In this document: positions 51,635-63,857 of the stretch, in pieces | Numbering within the stretch: the first letter of the stretch is position 1 | Layout of the letters: every line of letters starts with the position of its first letter | Assembly (NCBI GenBank): GCA_037576195.1 | Contig: CM075103.1 | Coordinates: 6,944,001 to 7,008,000 of the forward strand | Source: Phytoseiulus persimilis | Lineage: Eukaryota > Arthropoda > Arachnida > Mesostigmata > Phytoseiidae | Direction of reading: 5' to 3' | DNA length: 64,000 nt | Position numbers and translations under genes: made by a program | Notes under the pieces: generated by a model | What the model saw: only the letters and a program-made list of their open reading frames with translations | Databases searched by the model: none | What the model was told of the DNA's origin: nothing

Positions 51635-54600
51635 ACTTGACGAACACCCCCCCTGGTAATACTTGCACATCCGCAAGTTTCATTCAGCTGACAACGCGGC
51701 CATCAGGATTTGGAGGAACTCATGTGGGTTCTACCAATCACGCGTGGAAGTCGGAACTCGTCTGAGGACCAGATGATTCTTTTGGCTGACCGGAGTCGCG
51801 ATATCACCTTCAGCAGCTTCCAAAACTGCCGAGGTCAACACTCATTCGAGCTGGAAGGCTCCGTTATGAATGCCGAGTGCGAGTTGGCCATGGCACGAGC
51901 ACGTCGCGGTCGCATGATGTTCACGATTCCTTCCATGGAACCACAGAACTTCTCCGCGGGTCACCGGTAGCTCTCCCTTTCTTGCACCCGAATATTCGAA
52001 CGGATTCAGGCCCGCGGAGGCACCGTGTCGCAAGGAATTTCATTCCGCCCGTGCAACGATGAGCGGTTGGGTGTTTCATGTTGGTTGGATAAATTGGGAT
52101 GAGCTCCTTGTCGACGCAGCGTCCGCAATGAGAGAGGACGTTCGTTAAGTAGGCCGCGCTTCATGCCGGCGACGACATCCTTCGTTCGTAGTTGGGAATG
52201 AATACACTGTTTCGGGTATCGTATCGACAGAGGCTCATCATTCAGGCCAAATTCCACTTTCTAGTTTGCGATCTTCGATCTGTGTCGGACGGAGGCTCAG
52301 GCGTGATTGTTCCGATCATTCCCGCAGATTTTCAGGCTTGGATGAGGCGCTCATGTGACTTCGGATTCTCTTGCTATCGCGGCGAGCGTTATCAGCTGAG
52401 AGCAGATACCCTTCCAGATGGAGCAAGCATTGTCTCCCGAGGATCGGAGGACAATTAGAGCTCCAAAAAACTCGTTTCAGCTCGATTTCATCCTTGCTAA
52501 GGCTCTGTACAGAATTTAAGTATGTATTGTAGTCGCTTGCGCTGAGCGTGACATAAACCACGTAGACTGCGGGAACGCTGGAGGAAGAGGAAACCTCTGA
52601 GTCTGGACTACTCTCTGATCAGAGTTCGGCAGATTCGAATCATTCTGACTCCAATCACTAATTTCGATACTTTTTGAGGGGGAAATGATCAAAATCTGCC
52701 CAACTCTGTTTCTGATATTGCATCCGAACACCTTCGGAGTGCGGCGATCCGTAAGATTCCGTATTCTGTGGGGATGGGTCCCCTCAAGTCTCCTTCTCCC
52801 TTCGTCCGTCCGAGAATAAATGCCAGCCATCTGGAGCATGCTGTATTCCATGACTGGGGGAGCTCTTCGATTGAACCTCCTTTACGACGCTGGTGCTTCT
52901 ACTCATCGAGGCGCATGCAGGGTTACTCGAACCTTCAATTCCTTGGGTTTTGCTAGGGAACGAGGCGTACTGGAGAGGTAAATGTCATGGACGGCCCTTT
53001 TCGGAACCCGAAAGTATTCGAAGGAAACCGAAGCCTCGACTGCAGCAACACAGGCCAGCTTGTCTGCATCCTCCGGAGCGAAATCGCGATCCGATTGCCG
53101 GTAGACGCGGGTCAGCTTGTCTGGCATCCTACGGTCCAGCGGATATTGGCTGGGTCGGCAGCGATAGGATATGAGAGGCTGTTCCTTGTAGTGGACATCA
53201 CTGTATTGTTTATCGTTCCGCCTCAGTCCTCGCAAAAGCAGCCAACGCAGCTATGGTGCGGACAAGCAGCCCCGACGGGAGAGAAAAGGAGGTGCGGAAT
53301 AGTGAGCTAAGCTTCAGATCGCTTGTATGTGTGGTCAATAAATGTCTCCCTCGACGCCCTCTGTATTAGCGAGAGATCCTCCCGACAGGCGAACATAACC
53401 CTTCGGTCACAATGCGACGATGTGGGCCCACTGAAGTCACTTGGGTACGTTCATCCCCCTCTCCCACCAGCGTTGTCCTACCATAAAAATCGAAGCTGAT
53501 GTCCCGTTTCCCCAGCCACTCGTTCTGCGACGTTATACACCCACGACGAGGTTTTTGGGAGCGCATTCTGAAATCCGAATAGAACAAGGAGGATCCCCGG
53601 AGCGAGCCCACGAGCTCTCTCTATGTGATTTCAATTTTTCTCATGAACCTCGAGGACGGCCTCGGAAAAAAATTCAGAATCTAACCGGCCGTTATCTCGC
53701 GAACTAGATGGTTGACTACCGGCCGGCCAACGAGGAGTCGACAATTAGGGATGAAACCAGCCGAGCTGACCGTTATTTTTTATGGTGACATTGGCGAGCT
53801 AATTACGCTCGAAGCCGAGCCAGCCATAGAGGTGTCGTTCCCGCGCGGTTTTTGTCCCAAATCAGACGGGATTCGAAATGTATCTCTGCGAGAGATTACA
53901 CAACACGTTTCAGAGACGTCGACCCACGCTAAGCGTCGTAAAGGAGATTAGGGGTTCTCGTTTCATCACACCTAGCAAAACTCCGGATATCCAACCACCG
54001 TCTGCAGATTGACCCCGCTATGATGGGATTGCGTGAATAGTGGACTTCGAGTTCCGAAGCCGGAGGTTGGAATTTAGACACGGCTGGTACACTTTATCGA
54101 GGTTTAAACTGTGAGGTTTGACTCAACAGCATGGGAAGTGAAAATGCTGATGATCTGCACATGTGCTCCTCATCATCCACGTTGTCCTCACCTGGCGTAT
54201 GTTGGCGCAACTCTTCCGCCGCTTGAAATCCATGTGAATCGAGGGTTGAGTGATAGGAAACCTAGTCAAGCTCCAGGAAGTCGTTGAAAAGTCGTTGACT
54301 GGTTCGACTTGTACAGGATCAGAGCGCAATCCTCATCCACCTGTCAATCTGATCTCGGGTGAGAGAGGCGCTCCGATTCATATCCACCGCGTAGCCGATA
54401 CAGAGCGCAAAACAGGCCAGTGACGCCAGGTTGACTTCAGGAGAGCAACGGTTTTCCGATGGAGGCCAGAAGTGTCCAGAACTTCAGCCCTGAGAGCTGG
54501 CAAAGCTCCCTAGGAATCAAGCGGAAGATGAAAAGGGCTCACCGGTCTGTGAATCGGATTTGGCCAGGCTCATCTCCGGAAGAAACTCTGAGATCAGTCC

Positions 54601-55468
54601 TGACTGGTGTGAGAACCTCCAAGGAGCCTCCTGGGTAGGGGCAGGTTTCAGAGATTCTGCTGCAGAATGACTCGATGGAAAGTAGGGTTCTTCAGCGAGG
54701 GAAAGGAGCGCCTTGAATTTCAGCTGTCGGAGCTAGCAGAATGCCTCAAGTGGCTAGTGAATAATGGCCTGTGCCTTCAAAATGAAAGTCCAAGTGCAGG
54801 TGAGCTTTCCTATCCGTCTGCAACACCGTTCCGGCGACGCTGGGTGCGGCCGAGACTAGACGATTAGCAGTACATCAGGCACGTGATGAACGAGATGCCC
54901 GTGGCATCGCGAGCCGCATTCTGTGGAATGTGGTTTCGGATAAGCTGGATCTCACCGATAGGGAGCTCTCGATCTGCCTCCGACGTGTGCAGCAGAACTG
55001 ACAAAGCCTGATCATATTTCTACGAAGCTCATTCTTCCTTGAAAGTGAATCTCCTTTCTCAACAGGAAATATCTCGTGGGAAAATATCTCCGACTTTATT
55101 GGATGATCACTTGTATGATGCACATGGACATACGTATTGTATCACAAGCTTGATCTCAAGCGTCTAGGCCGTGATTCCGCGTGTGGTTTGCCGTCACCTG
55201 TCTCGTCTCATTCATTATAAACGGACAGATTACTCGCGGGTATCTGGATCGAAGCTCGCTCCCGGATGCGGCCGCAGCCAATCCGAACGCGGAGAGAACA
55301 TTTTCGTGACCGTACTTGCATAGTTGTTCCACTTGCTCAGTCTAACACCTACGAATGGATCCCCCCGAGGCGCTGAAGGTGATGGTTGTCCGATCATTGG
55401 TCGAGCATGCGGTGAGATCCCTTCCGGTCCTCAAACTTCCGCCGGAAATTCGCATCCAGAAAGCTCAC
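51635..55468. other. No recognisable gene
   Basis: Short frames such as 53754-53951 (a 65-codon ATG frame starting MKPAELTVIFYGDIGE) and 52903-53235 on the minus strand look plausible in composition but match nothing I know. A minus-strand AATAAA (TTTATT at 55095-55100) may serve the ADO gene upstream on that strand. Confidence 0.45.
55095..55100 (-). terminator. Possible poly(A) signal for ADO
   Basis: This is AATAAA on the minus strand, about 370 nt beyond the ADO stop codon. No closer canonical hexamer was seen. It is plausible but not certain. Confidence 0.35.
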
Positions 55469-56387
55469 TCAATCTTCTTCGATGGTCGGGCCTTCGTACG
55501 CCAGCGTGGTGCACCAAAAATCCTCCGGAGTTGGAATCTCTCTGAGGAAGCACTTTTCATTCGGCGAACTCTCCTCATTCGCAAGTAAACTGTAGTATAT
55601 ACAGTCCCGGCTGCCGTTGTGGTAAGGTGGTGCGAGAACGTCTAGAAAAGCCACCGGACCTTCGGTGGCAACAACCTGAAATAGGGAATGGTTTCCTGGA
55701 TTTAACTTCGATGCGACTAGTCAGCTGATGGCGTTGACTACCGAAATCACCAGAAAACCTGTTACTTCAAGCTTTCTTCAGATGGGGAGATCGCGAATAC
55801 CTCGTGTATGTTCCCTCGCTCCGGTGCTAATCTGCAGGGCTCGTCCGAGGCTCTAACCGAAACGGGAGCATGTCGCAAAGCGTGGGTCCCTGGCTTCGGT
55901 TTGGTTCCGAAGAAATAGGAAAATGCACTCTGAGAAGGCGCCGGGATGGGGGGAGAACGATTCCACTCGTGCGGTGCCCATCAAGACTTTGAGTATGCCT
56001 GTCATCCCTGGAAATCGAGGTACGCATCAATCCATGAAGTTCACGATGGGAACGCAACAGGATCGCTGCAAGTGGACCACATCGATGAGTCGCTTCTGTT
56101 GGGAATGCGGCTTCCACTTTACCTGGGTGGTTATGCATCGGAATCCGCCGGCCTTGTTTGAGCACGAAAATTGTGATTGTGAAGTCCTCATGGTCGTACA
56201 CTTGGATGACGAGAACTGGCGCGGCGTACTGGGGCAGTCGCTTGAACAGTGACTCCCCGAGTCCCACATCGGCAGCCTGCAGCTGCTGTACTAGTTTGTA
56301 AAGCTTGTTCACTTCTGTTTCGCAGCATGGTTTCTTCAAAAACGCAATTTTTGATTGCCGTACGATTTTCTGTATCAATGCTGACAT
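55469..56387 (-). CDS. ADO: 2-aminoethanethiol (cysteamine) dioxygenase
   Basis: ADO is a non-heme iron thiol dioxygenase. It adds O2 to cysteamine to give hypotaurine and oxidises N-terminal cysteines of regulatory proteins for oxygen-dependent decay. The start MSALIQKIVRQ matches the family N-terminus. Exons on the minus strand: 56387-56123, 56007-55967, 55929-55801 and 55675-55469; the two outer introns (115 and 125 bp) have GT-AG borders and matching phases. The product is 213 residues, against about 270 in human. Iron ligands are His85 and His87 (IPMHNHPG) and His144 (GNIHE). The C-terminus carries AFLDVLAPPY, RDCIYY and DFWC, all family signatures. The oddity is between GTAR and SAFSYFFG, where the frame shifts by one. 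A 37-nt GT-AG micro-intron (55966-55930) fits the phase, but so does an indel, for instance in the 6-base G-run at 55948-55953. The gene is divergent from DHFR. Confidence 0.88.
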
Positions 56388-57251
56388 GGTTCTCGACTAG
56401 ATGCTGTGTTTGGGTTCAAGCGTTCGGAGAATCGGAGAGAGGCGGAACTTCCCAGACTTTATTCGATTGAGCAGATCAACATTTGAATCCGGGCACGGGG
56501 GGCGATGCCAAGTTCGTGCCCGAAGAGCTCCTCGACTCAGGCCGGAATTCATTACCAGGTCCGAACTCGGGATTATACTACGGCTCATCCACCCGCGGTA
56601 CGCTGGATTTAGTCCTCGACAGATGTGACGTCACAGACCTGCTGTGTCCCCTTGAGGATCCGAATTCAGTGTAGTGAAAATACTTGTTCCCCATTCCTGC
56701 GAATTCCGTTCTGATGGTGCAGGTGCTCCATTCTTGAGGTTGAGATAACCATCTGCCCCAGATCCTAATCAGCGTGAGTAGAAAAATCTGATGCTGCCAT
56801 ATTCAGTGATCGGCGTTCACCGCACGCCGCGCGAGTGGAGCAACGGAATATGTTCGCTTGGGATTCTGGAGCCCGTTCTTTTAAGCTTGCGCCTTATCGG
56901 ATGAACGCGGTGATCGACAGTAAAATTGACATTCTCCGTCGTCGACGGAGATTAGGTTCACGTAGACTGTACCTGCGCAGGTTTCGAAAACGAGCCAGCT
57001 TCCGCGTATCTCTGCGAAACAGCTGAATATTCTGCAGAGGTTCTGGGAACAACATCATCTCGACTGAATCTTGGAGGAACTCGTCGTGTTGACATATTTG
57101 TAGGATTCGCATACGTGTCCCCAAGGGGAACTTGCTAACGTCACGAGGGGCCTTTTTCATATATTGGATTCCCTCGATCTCAAGTACTCGGGCGCGGGAA
57201 ACGAGTCGCATGGGTTCTTGAAGTATCTGTGTGGACCTGCTTCACTTTCAG
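56388..57251. promoter_or_regulatory. Shared divergent promoter region of ADO and DHFR
   Basis: This 864-bp gap separates the ADO start (minus) from the DHFR start (plus) and must hold both 5' leaders. A tttcag acceptor ends at 57251, directly before the DHFR ATG, so a 5'UTR intron is likely. No TATA box was identified with confidence. Confidence 0.5.
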
Positions 57252-57800
57252 ATGATTCCGTTGTGCGCTGTCGTGGCCGCCTGTAAACCGTCGCGAGGTA
57301 TCGGCCTCAAGGGTGACCTCCCTTGGGGTCGCAAACTCCCGAACGAAATGAAGCATTTCGCCCGCGTCACAACCGAAACAGAGGACCCGGGGAAAATGAA
57401 TGCGGTTGTTATGGGTCGCAAGACATGGGAGAGCATTCCTGCCAAGAGACGACCACTTCCTAATAGGGTGAACATTGTTGTCAGTAAGAGTCTGCAGCAA
57501 TCCGACCAAGCGGAAGGGGTTTTCGTTGTTCCGTCCTTCTCTGAAGCTCTGGAGGTTTCACACAAGAAGAGCGTGGAGCGTATCATGGTCATCGGCGGGA
57601 GTCAGATCTATCTGGAAGCCCTGAAACATCCAAACCTGAGCACCATATACCTGACAGACATTTTACAAGACTTCGAGTGCGACACGTTCTTGGATCTCAA
57701 CGAAGAAGAGTTCCAAGACGCGGATAATTCACAGATCGACTCCGATATCCATGAGGAGAACGGCATCCAGTACCGATACAGGATTCTCAAGAGACGCTGA
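57252..57800 (+). CDS. DHFR: Dihydrofolate reductase
   Basis: DHFR reduces dihydrofolate to tetrahydrofolate with NADPH and so feeds one-carbon units to thymidylate and purine synthesis in the cytosol. The 182-residue product is close to the 187 of human DHFR. Visible signatures: RGIGLKGDLPW (residues 15-25, Met20-loop region), the catalytic acid Glu32 in LPNEMKHF, the NADPH-binding VVMGRKTWESIP (52-63), IMVIGGSQIY (111-120) and IYLTDI (132-137). ATG 57252 is chosen because it puts the first strand (LCAVVAA) at the right distance; a GTG-led extension to 57231 lies upstream of an apparent acceptor (tttcag) and is probably 5'UTR intron. The coding region has no intron, unlike the vertebrate gene. 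AATAAA follows at 57893. Confidence 0.97.
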   Translation: MIPLCAVVAACKPSRGIGLKGDLPWGRKLPNEMKHFARVTTETEDPGKMNAVVMGRKTWESIPAKRRPLPNRVNIVVSKSLQQSDQAEGVFVVPSFSEALEVSHKKSVERIMVIGGSQIYLEALKHPNLSTIYLTDILQDFECDTFLDLNEEEFQDADNSQIDSDIHEENGIQYRYRILKRR

Positions 57801-58406
57801 GTTAGCCGCGACGATACGGAAGCCCGGAGTCTATCAGTTTTCGATGCAGGACATTACGACTCAGAGCCTGAGAGGGAGCCGGCCTTTTTTCCAATAAAAC
57901 TATCGAGTTAATTTGGCCGTTTAGGGTGTGTCTTGTTTGGTCCTCAAAAGTCAGCGTTGTTCGGAAACCCTGTTTTCCATCTGCGGGACGCCCCATACCT
58001 TGGCAGCTCCTGTGTAGATCCTGTCTCACTCTCGTATAAAGATCTGTCCAGCTCGTCATCACCCTCCCGACGAACGGCTCCAGCTCCTCTGGCCACCCAC
58101 ACAGCAGATGCCACGAAGCACCGGTTGCTCCAACATCCATCGTGAAGCCTCAGCTACTCTATCTTCGAAGCTCTAACCTCCTTCCCGACTCGGGCACGGC
58201 GTCATGGAATCGAGCTGATCCGGGGCTTCGCACCCACCAGCCGGGGAGCCCGAGATTCCTCGGCACCCTCAATGCCGCGTACCCCTAACTCCTTGGGGGT
58301 TTGCGAGCTCTGCCATGCTAGCTATTGCTCACATGATGCTTCTTCGAGGTTCCGAAACAACTTCATCCCCTTCAGCGATCCAACCGATTGAGCAAGTCAA
58401 CATTTG
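57801..58406. other. DHFR 3'UTR and intergenic spacer
   Basis: The 3'UTR runs to the AATAAA at 57893-57898. Beyond it I see no gene. An opposing open frame at 57802-58140 (minus) has no recognisable feature. The spacer must contain the promoter and leader of the next gene, PIGY. Confidence 0.5.
57893..57898 (+). terminator. Poly(A) signal of DHFR
   Basis: This AATAAA hexamer lies 93 nt after the DHFR stop codon, the expected position for a short 3'UTR. Confidence 0.75.
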
Positions 58407-58757
58407 ATGAGCTCAATCACCTCTGAAGTTTTTCGTCCCTTCGTTTCCTCCTCCTCCCCCTTCTTCGTCTTTTGGTCGACCAAGGTATCCTCTCCCATTG
58501 ACTCTCAGTAGCCTTCTGTGGCCGAGTGCGTACATCCATCCCGGTGTACACCGCAACTGTCCACCGCGTGCGCCTTGTTTTGAAATCTGCGCATCGTGAG
58601 AGATGAACTCACTTGTTCTATTCTTCCGCAGGTGCTCGATTCGCGGATGAACGAGGATATCCTCTATTACGTCCTATTGCTGCCTCTGACCGTCCCCGTG
58701 GCGTTCGTTTTCGGCTTCCTCGCTTGGCTCGGATACGGGCTGATGATTAACAATTGA
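58407..58757 (+). CDS. PIGY: PIG-Y, GPI-GlcNAc transferase small subunit
   Basis: PIG-Y is a small two-pass ER membrane subunit of GPI-N-acetylglucosaminyltransferase, the first enzyme of GPI-anchor synthesis. The last exon (58632-58757) follows a good acceptor (ttcttccgcag) and encodes the conserved C-terminal half: YYVLLLPLTVPVAFVFGF, then LAWLGYGLMINN. This has the same pattern as human PIG-Y (LLLPxTxPV, WxG, terminal N). A first exon at 58407-58484 (26 codons, ATG at 58407, donor AAG then GTATCC) joins in phase 0 across a 147-bp intron to give 67 residues, against 71 in human. Its sequence is only partly hydrophobic, so this first exon is provisional. If translation began at ATG 58647 only 36 residues with one membrane segment would result. 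The stop lies 65 nt before the TIMMDC1 ATG. Confidence 0.7.
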
Positions 58758-58822
58758 TCCCAATTCCTGAAAATAGGAGAAAATATCTTCTCTTGACCGA
58801 GAAGTCTTGTTGCGCACAAACC

Positions 58823-59916
58823 ATGCCGAACGACGAGCAAGCTCAGTCGGAAGTGAGTCGTCAGGCTGTTATCGAGAGCTTCCGAAACAGACCGGAGTCC
58901 GAAACAGGCTGGGATCGCGTTCGCGAGCTGTACACAATCAAGCATTTACGATACGTCGACTTCGAGTGCAGTCCAGAGCTCAGTCTTGTGGGTGAGAAAG
59001 AAGCTTGTCTTCTGGGCTCGCGATGTTTCGAGCCCAGGATCCTATTTGAGGCGGGAAGTTTGTCCATACGATCGGATCTTGAGCCCGTTCAATATTCCCT
59101 CCCCGGCTCAATCCAGGTGATGCCTTCAGAACTAGCACTTTGCTGGGTTTCATGACCGGAGTACTCAATCATTGGAAGCAGGCGAAGGAGACTTTCATCC
59201 GACAGAACAAAGAAACGAAATTCGTCGACAAGAAAGACTACATGCGTGAAGCGTATAAGTACAAGGTCAGCCGATGCTCCCTCTAACGGCGAACCATTCT
59301 TTGCGAGCATGTCAGGAACAGCGAAACTCAGAATGGTTCTGTTCTAATTCCCACTCGACTCCTTCGTTTTCAGCTGAAATATTCGGGACGCCACGGAGTG
59401 CAGTTCGGCCTCAGGTTCGGGCTCTTCACGGGACTGTATTGCTTGGGCACTGTGACTGTTGCGATATACAACAACAAGCTATCCGCGAAAGAGTACATCG
59501 CTTCGGGCATCGTCACGGGGGCTCTGTGGCAATCATCAGTCGGTCTCCGTGGAGCCATCGTGGGTGGAGCAGTCGGTGGGTGGAATGCTTTCTGTCCAGT
59601 AGCCCCCCAAAGTTTAGCGATTCTAATCGTAAAGAAGAAGTTTGAACGTAGGCACAATTAGAAGAGAACGATGTGCCGCACTCCAAGCTCACCCAGGCAG
59701 CGATTTACAGGTGGACTATTGAGTGTCTTCGCGGGATTTGCCGCTGTGAAATGCTTGGAATATCAGGAACAGGACCTGGCGACGCTCCGTTATCAGCTCC
59801 ACTCCGAAAGATTGGAGGCCTGGGAGAGCAGGGATCGACTCATGACGAAAACGATCATGGACGAATTGATTGAGGATGCGAAGCACGAGCTTGAGGAAGA
59901 AAAGCAAGCGTCTTAG
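58823..59916 (+). CDS. TIMMDC1: Complex I assembly factor TIMMDC1 (Tim17/22/23-like)
   Basis: TIMMDC1 is a multipass inner-mitochondrial-membrane protein needed to assemble the membrane arm of respiratory complex I. Exons: 58823-58991, 59117-59265, 59374-59575 and 59711-59916; introns are 125, 108 and 135 bp, all GT-AG with matching phases. The product is 241 residues (human 285). Conserved pieces are ETGWDRVREL (28-37), the HGVQFGLRFGLFTGLY helix region, and SVGLRGAIVGGAVGGLLSVF, which spans the junction of exons 3 and 4 and aligns with the human GLRG-GG motif. This alignment decides the last splice: reading through the last intron would give a 201-residue form ending at 59661. The acidic, helical C-terminus is hydrophilic, as in the family. 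Start context ACCATGC is good. AATAAA lies at 59939. Confidence 0.88.
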
Positions 59917-59938
59917 TGGAACGCTATCCGAATGTTGG

Positions 59939-59944
59939 AATAAA
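59939..59944 (+). terminator. Poly(A) signal of TIMMDC1
   Basis: This AATAAA begins 23 nt after the TIMMDC1 stop codon, implying a very short 3'UTR. No hexamer lies between PIGY and TIMMDC1, so it could also end a transcript that carries both. Confidence 0.7.
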
Positions 59945-60582
59945 TCTGCTCATTCAGGGAGTGGCTAAATAATATCACGCCTTCACTGAATTCATTTGCG
60001 AAAACACGGAGTTGATTGGATGCGACGCGTGACATACTGCGGGGAGGGATCGGTTGCTGCGGCACGGAGCACTGCAGAGAGCGTGGCCGCGGGAGACTCG
60101 GACGGATCGTTTTGCTGTTCTAAAACAGCAATCGACTTCCCGCAGCATCATCTAGATTCGAATGGACCCGGATTCGCAGAGGTTCGAGTCAGCAAGGGCG
60201 GACCCGTGCGGTTCCGTCGCCGGTCGGAGCTCGGGGACCCACGCGCTCGGCACGTATGGCATCATCATCGACAAATGTCGAAGACAGCGCCGGGTCTTTG
60301 ATGGCGCCCGATTCTCGGAGAGCTCATGTGAATCTCCGCGGGACACACACAGTGAGCAGGCAACGGTCGCTTTCTGCTCGGTGTCCTCGCCCTCGACAAT
60401 CTCCCTGCTGCCGAGAATACCACAAAGAGCGAGATTCGTGAGTCACAGAGCGCAGCCGATTTCATGACTCGGTTGAAATAACCGCCGATAACCAACGTTT
60501 GGGTTATTTCGGCGGAGTTTTCGGTTGCTTCTCGCGCGGTGTTTGAACGGGCGTGAGCTCCCGGAATGAGAGGAGCGGCAAT
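59945..60582. promoter_or_regulatory. Promoter and 5' leader region of the GPCR gene
   Basis: This 638-bp stretch lies between the TIMMDC1 poly(A) signal and the GPCR start. Open frames on both strands here lack domains. No core promoter motif is clear. Confidence 0.4.
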
Positions 60583-63500
60583 ATGTTAGCGTTCGTCGTG
60601 TGGGTGTTGGTGCTCGCATCTCCGTGGTCTAGGGATGAGTTTCTGGGAGCGGGTCCGTCGGGGCGCAGTGATCGATTGGGAGTGGACAGGCGCCCAGGTG
60701 GAAATTCGAGCTCCAAGCACGGTGGGTCAGTGGGCCCATTGGTTCCTTTCTGGGCTTGTGAGGCTGCTTCAACACTGGGCCCCGCTAACGACAGTTTGGG
60801 AGAACCTAGCAGCTCTGCTGCACCCTTCGTAGACGTTGCGATTCTGCACAGCAGTCTTCCTCTGCGCGACGAGAGGCTTAAAGCCGAGGTTTGCATCCTC
60901 GACGGCGACCAGGATCTCTGCTCGACCAGCATACCGGAGATCCACAGGTGAGCCACGACTGGCTCGTGACCGGGCGGTCACGGCATCGCGGGGGTCGAGG
61001 AACGCCACCGGCCGGACGGTGCTTCTCGTTCCCAATTCACTTTTTGCCATTGCTCCAGGGAACGATGTAAGTGTGACTACGCGTGCGGTGAATACGACGA
61101 TTGTTGCATCGATAACCGGAGTATTCACCCGGTGGACCGGAAATGGACCTGCTACGAAAGAGGCGGATTCTATGTTATACGAGCGTGCCCCAACTCGTGG
61201 CCGAACGACAGGGTAAGAAATCTGAGTTGTCGAGTAGAAGTAGCGAGAAAATTGTCTCAGACTGGGAACATCTCTTTCACGGTCGCCGAATCACGATGTC
61301 ATGTGATCCAGGGGTGGAATCTGCGTTTTTCAGGTTCGTCACCGATGCGAGGAAGATCCAGAGAAACTGAACATGACTGTGACGTACCTCAATCAACTCC
61401 CGCTCCTGGAACAGAAGTCAGGACTGATGTTCTGGAATGTGTTTTGCGCGATCTGCAATCGCAAAACCGATCTGATCAGACCGTGGCGCAGATCCCGCTT
61501 AGTGTGCACCAATGAAGGTACTCTTGACAAACACAACCGGCAATGGTCATCGGGGCGTCTCCGCCGCCCTTGATTCCCGACCCGAAATCAACTGAGCCAT
61601 CCGCCATTTTCCAGGTCTTTACAACCAAACCGGTTATGTGGATAAACTCAAGCCGGGCGAGCACATCGTACGTTTCGACGCAGAATACGTCGAAGAGCTG
61701 GTCGCGAAAGGGAACCTGACCTACAACGTGAACACTGAGGAATTCATCTTGCACAACGGGAAATTCCAGCATGACTGCATCCTTGATATCCCCGAGTTCA
61801 GGGACATTGACTTCATAAAAACCAATGTCTTGAGGTGAACACAAACAGGACAGAGATTGAAATCGAAAAGCCTGGAATGAGGGTTGGGTCCCGATTCCCC
61901 CGCAGTTGCCGAGCTGACATGATTTTGATGATTCATTAACAGGAAATGCATCGAGTCGATCACGGTTTGTCAGAAGACGTTCTTCTCGAAAGAGGATCAG
62001 GACCTGGCTCACAAGTGCACATCGTACACGTCCTACGTTCACGACAAAATCACCGCGAGGAATTACAAGAACTATCATTGCGCCCTTTGCGACGGCGTCA
62101 AGCTGTGGAACATCCGTTGTGGAGCTTACAGCAACACCCAAAACTGGAATGTCTTCATGGTGACTCGGACAGCGCTGCCGAAAACCATCAGTGTCGACTT
62201 GTGGCCGTGGTTCAATGGGAGGAACGGAACATACAAGGACAAATGCGCTCAGAACGAGCTCTACGACGACCTCCTACACGTCTGCGTCTACATCGGATGT
62301 CCCGAGCAGTACGTTTGGGTCGAAGAGGAACGGCAGTGTCTGGACATATTGGACACACTGCCAGACCCCTACAGCAACGAGAACCTCACCTACAGTTGTG
62401 TGGCGCAAAAGATCCCCCATGAGTGGGTGACTGATTTACGTCACAAGGAGATCAAGCTGAACCACACCGGCAAGATCTTGAAGCCGATCGACTACTTCAT
62501 GACGAAAGATGAGAACGGCACAGCCGACTACATCTACTACTGCGAGCCAGAGTGGTTGTCTTTCCAGCTGGAAAGCCGCGATCTGTTGATTTTCAATGTA
62601 CTCCTATACTTGAGCATTTTCGGCGTTTTCTGCGTCTTTGTTCTCCATGTTGTGGTCCACGAATTGCGGAGCAGCCAGTGGGGCAAGAATATCCAGATGC
62701 TGGCTATCGCCACTCTGAGCGCGAACATTTCCTTCGCCTGCGCCCTCCACAAGAAGCCTTTCTCGAGCGATTGTTACACCACAGGACTCGCTATGATCTT
62801 CTTCCACCTGTCCATGTTCTTGTGGGCGTCCGCGGGCACCTACGACGCCTACAGGGCCCTTTTCAACAGAATGCCGAGAAAACGGAAAGGCCAGGGCCCA
62901 GGGACCAAGAAGTTCGGGATGTTCTCCTGGGGCATTTCTCTACTGTTCGCGATGCTGTCCTCATCCAGCGATAAGTGGGGTGCCGAGTTTGGCATTGGTG
63001 CTCGGGTCGGGAAACCCCTGTGTTTCATATCGACCGGTCTCGGGTTCACCCTCTTCTTCTACGTCCCCCTCATCCTGGTCGGGATCGCTGACCTGGTGGG
63101 AATCCTTTTCTGCCTGAAGCGGATCCTCTGTCGGCCTCGAGCGCCTGTGCGCATCCACGTGCACGGTCGAAGCCAAGGAGCAGACGGCGTGTCGTTCACG
63201 AACCGCAGCCATTTCTACACCCTTGCCGGCTTCCTCGTCCTATGTTTCGCGACGTGGACATCGGTTTTCATGGCGATTGACATGCAGATCAAAGAAGGCT
63301 GGATCATGTTCAGCCTCCTTTATGGTTCTCAAGGTTTGTGGCTGACGCTGCGAACAGCGCTGAATCCCACGGGATTCTGGCTCTTCCTCGATGAGGTCAC
63401 TCACCGCGACCCCCGACACCGAGCCATGCGTTCCGCTGGAGTACTGGTGAGCTCCGCGAAGGACTTGCCGGCGTTGACGATGCCGGAAGATCGGTCGCAT

Positions 63501-63857
63501 CGGGAGCCGACGCCGTGTCCGTTGACCCCGAAATTCTCCACCGAACTTTCGCGCCGAAATCTTTTCCTGCAGCCGCCCAGCGCCCCTGGCACGTCACGCC
63601 GACCGAGTACCGTGGCTCCCGAGATCAATCAGAACCCCAACAATCACAAGTACGGGCCTCCTGTCACGAATCTCATCCCTGCGACTCCCCTGCCGAAGCA
63701 CATGGAACGACCCAAGTTCCCCCACGAGCGTCGGGTGTCCAGCGCCGTCATCAAACCCATTCACATGAATGTGCCTCAGAGCGCGCTGCAGCCGATGTTG
63801 CCCCCGTCCATGCCGAATACGCCGCCTGGCTCCGGCGCGAACACCATGCAGCGCTGA
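60583..63857 (+). CDS. Methuselah-like class B (secretin-family) GPCR
   Basis: This is a plasma-membrane receptor with a large cysteine-rich ectodomain; the ligand is unknown. Exons: 60583-60947, 61059-61212, 61334-61517, 61615-61834 and 61943-63857; introns are 111, 121, 97 and 108 bp, all GT-AG with matching phases, giving 945 residues. A signal peptide (MLAFVVWVLVLASPWS) marks the start. Residues 125-138 (CKCDYACGEYDDCC) resemble the core of a somatomedin-B domain, though the first Cys pairs are not obvious. Two related CAxCN-type motifs follow: FWNVFCAICN (Cys211/214) and NYHCALCD (Cys354/357). Several N-x-S/T sites are present. Seven membrane segments lie at about 521-549, 558-577, 587-612, 632-651, 666-698, 733-754 and 761-790. 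Cys585 and Cys668 probably form the TM3-ECL2 disulphide. The tail of about 155 residues is Pro/Ser-rich. The seven-TM part sits in one exon. Confidence 0.9.
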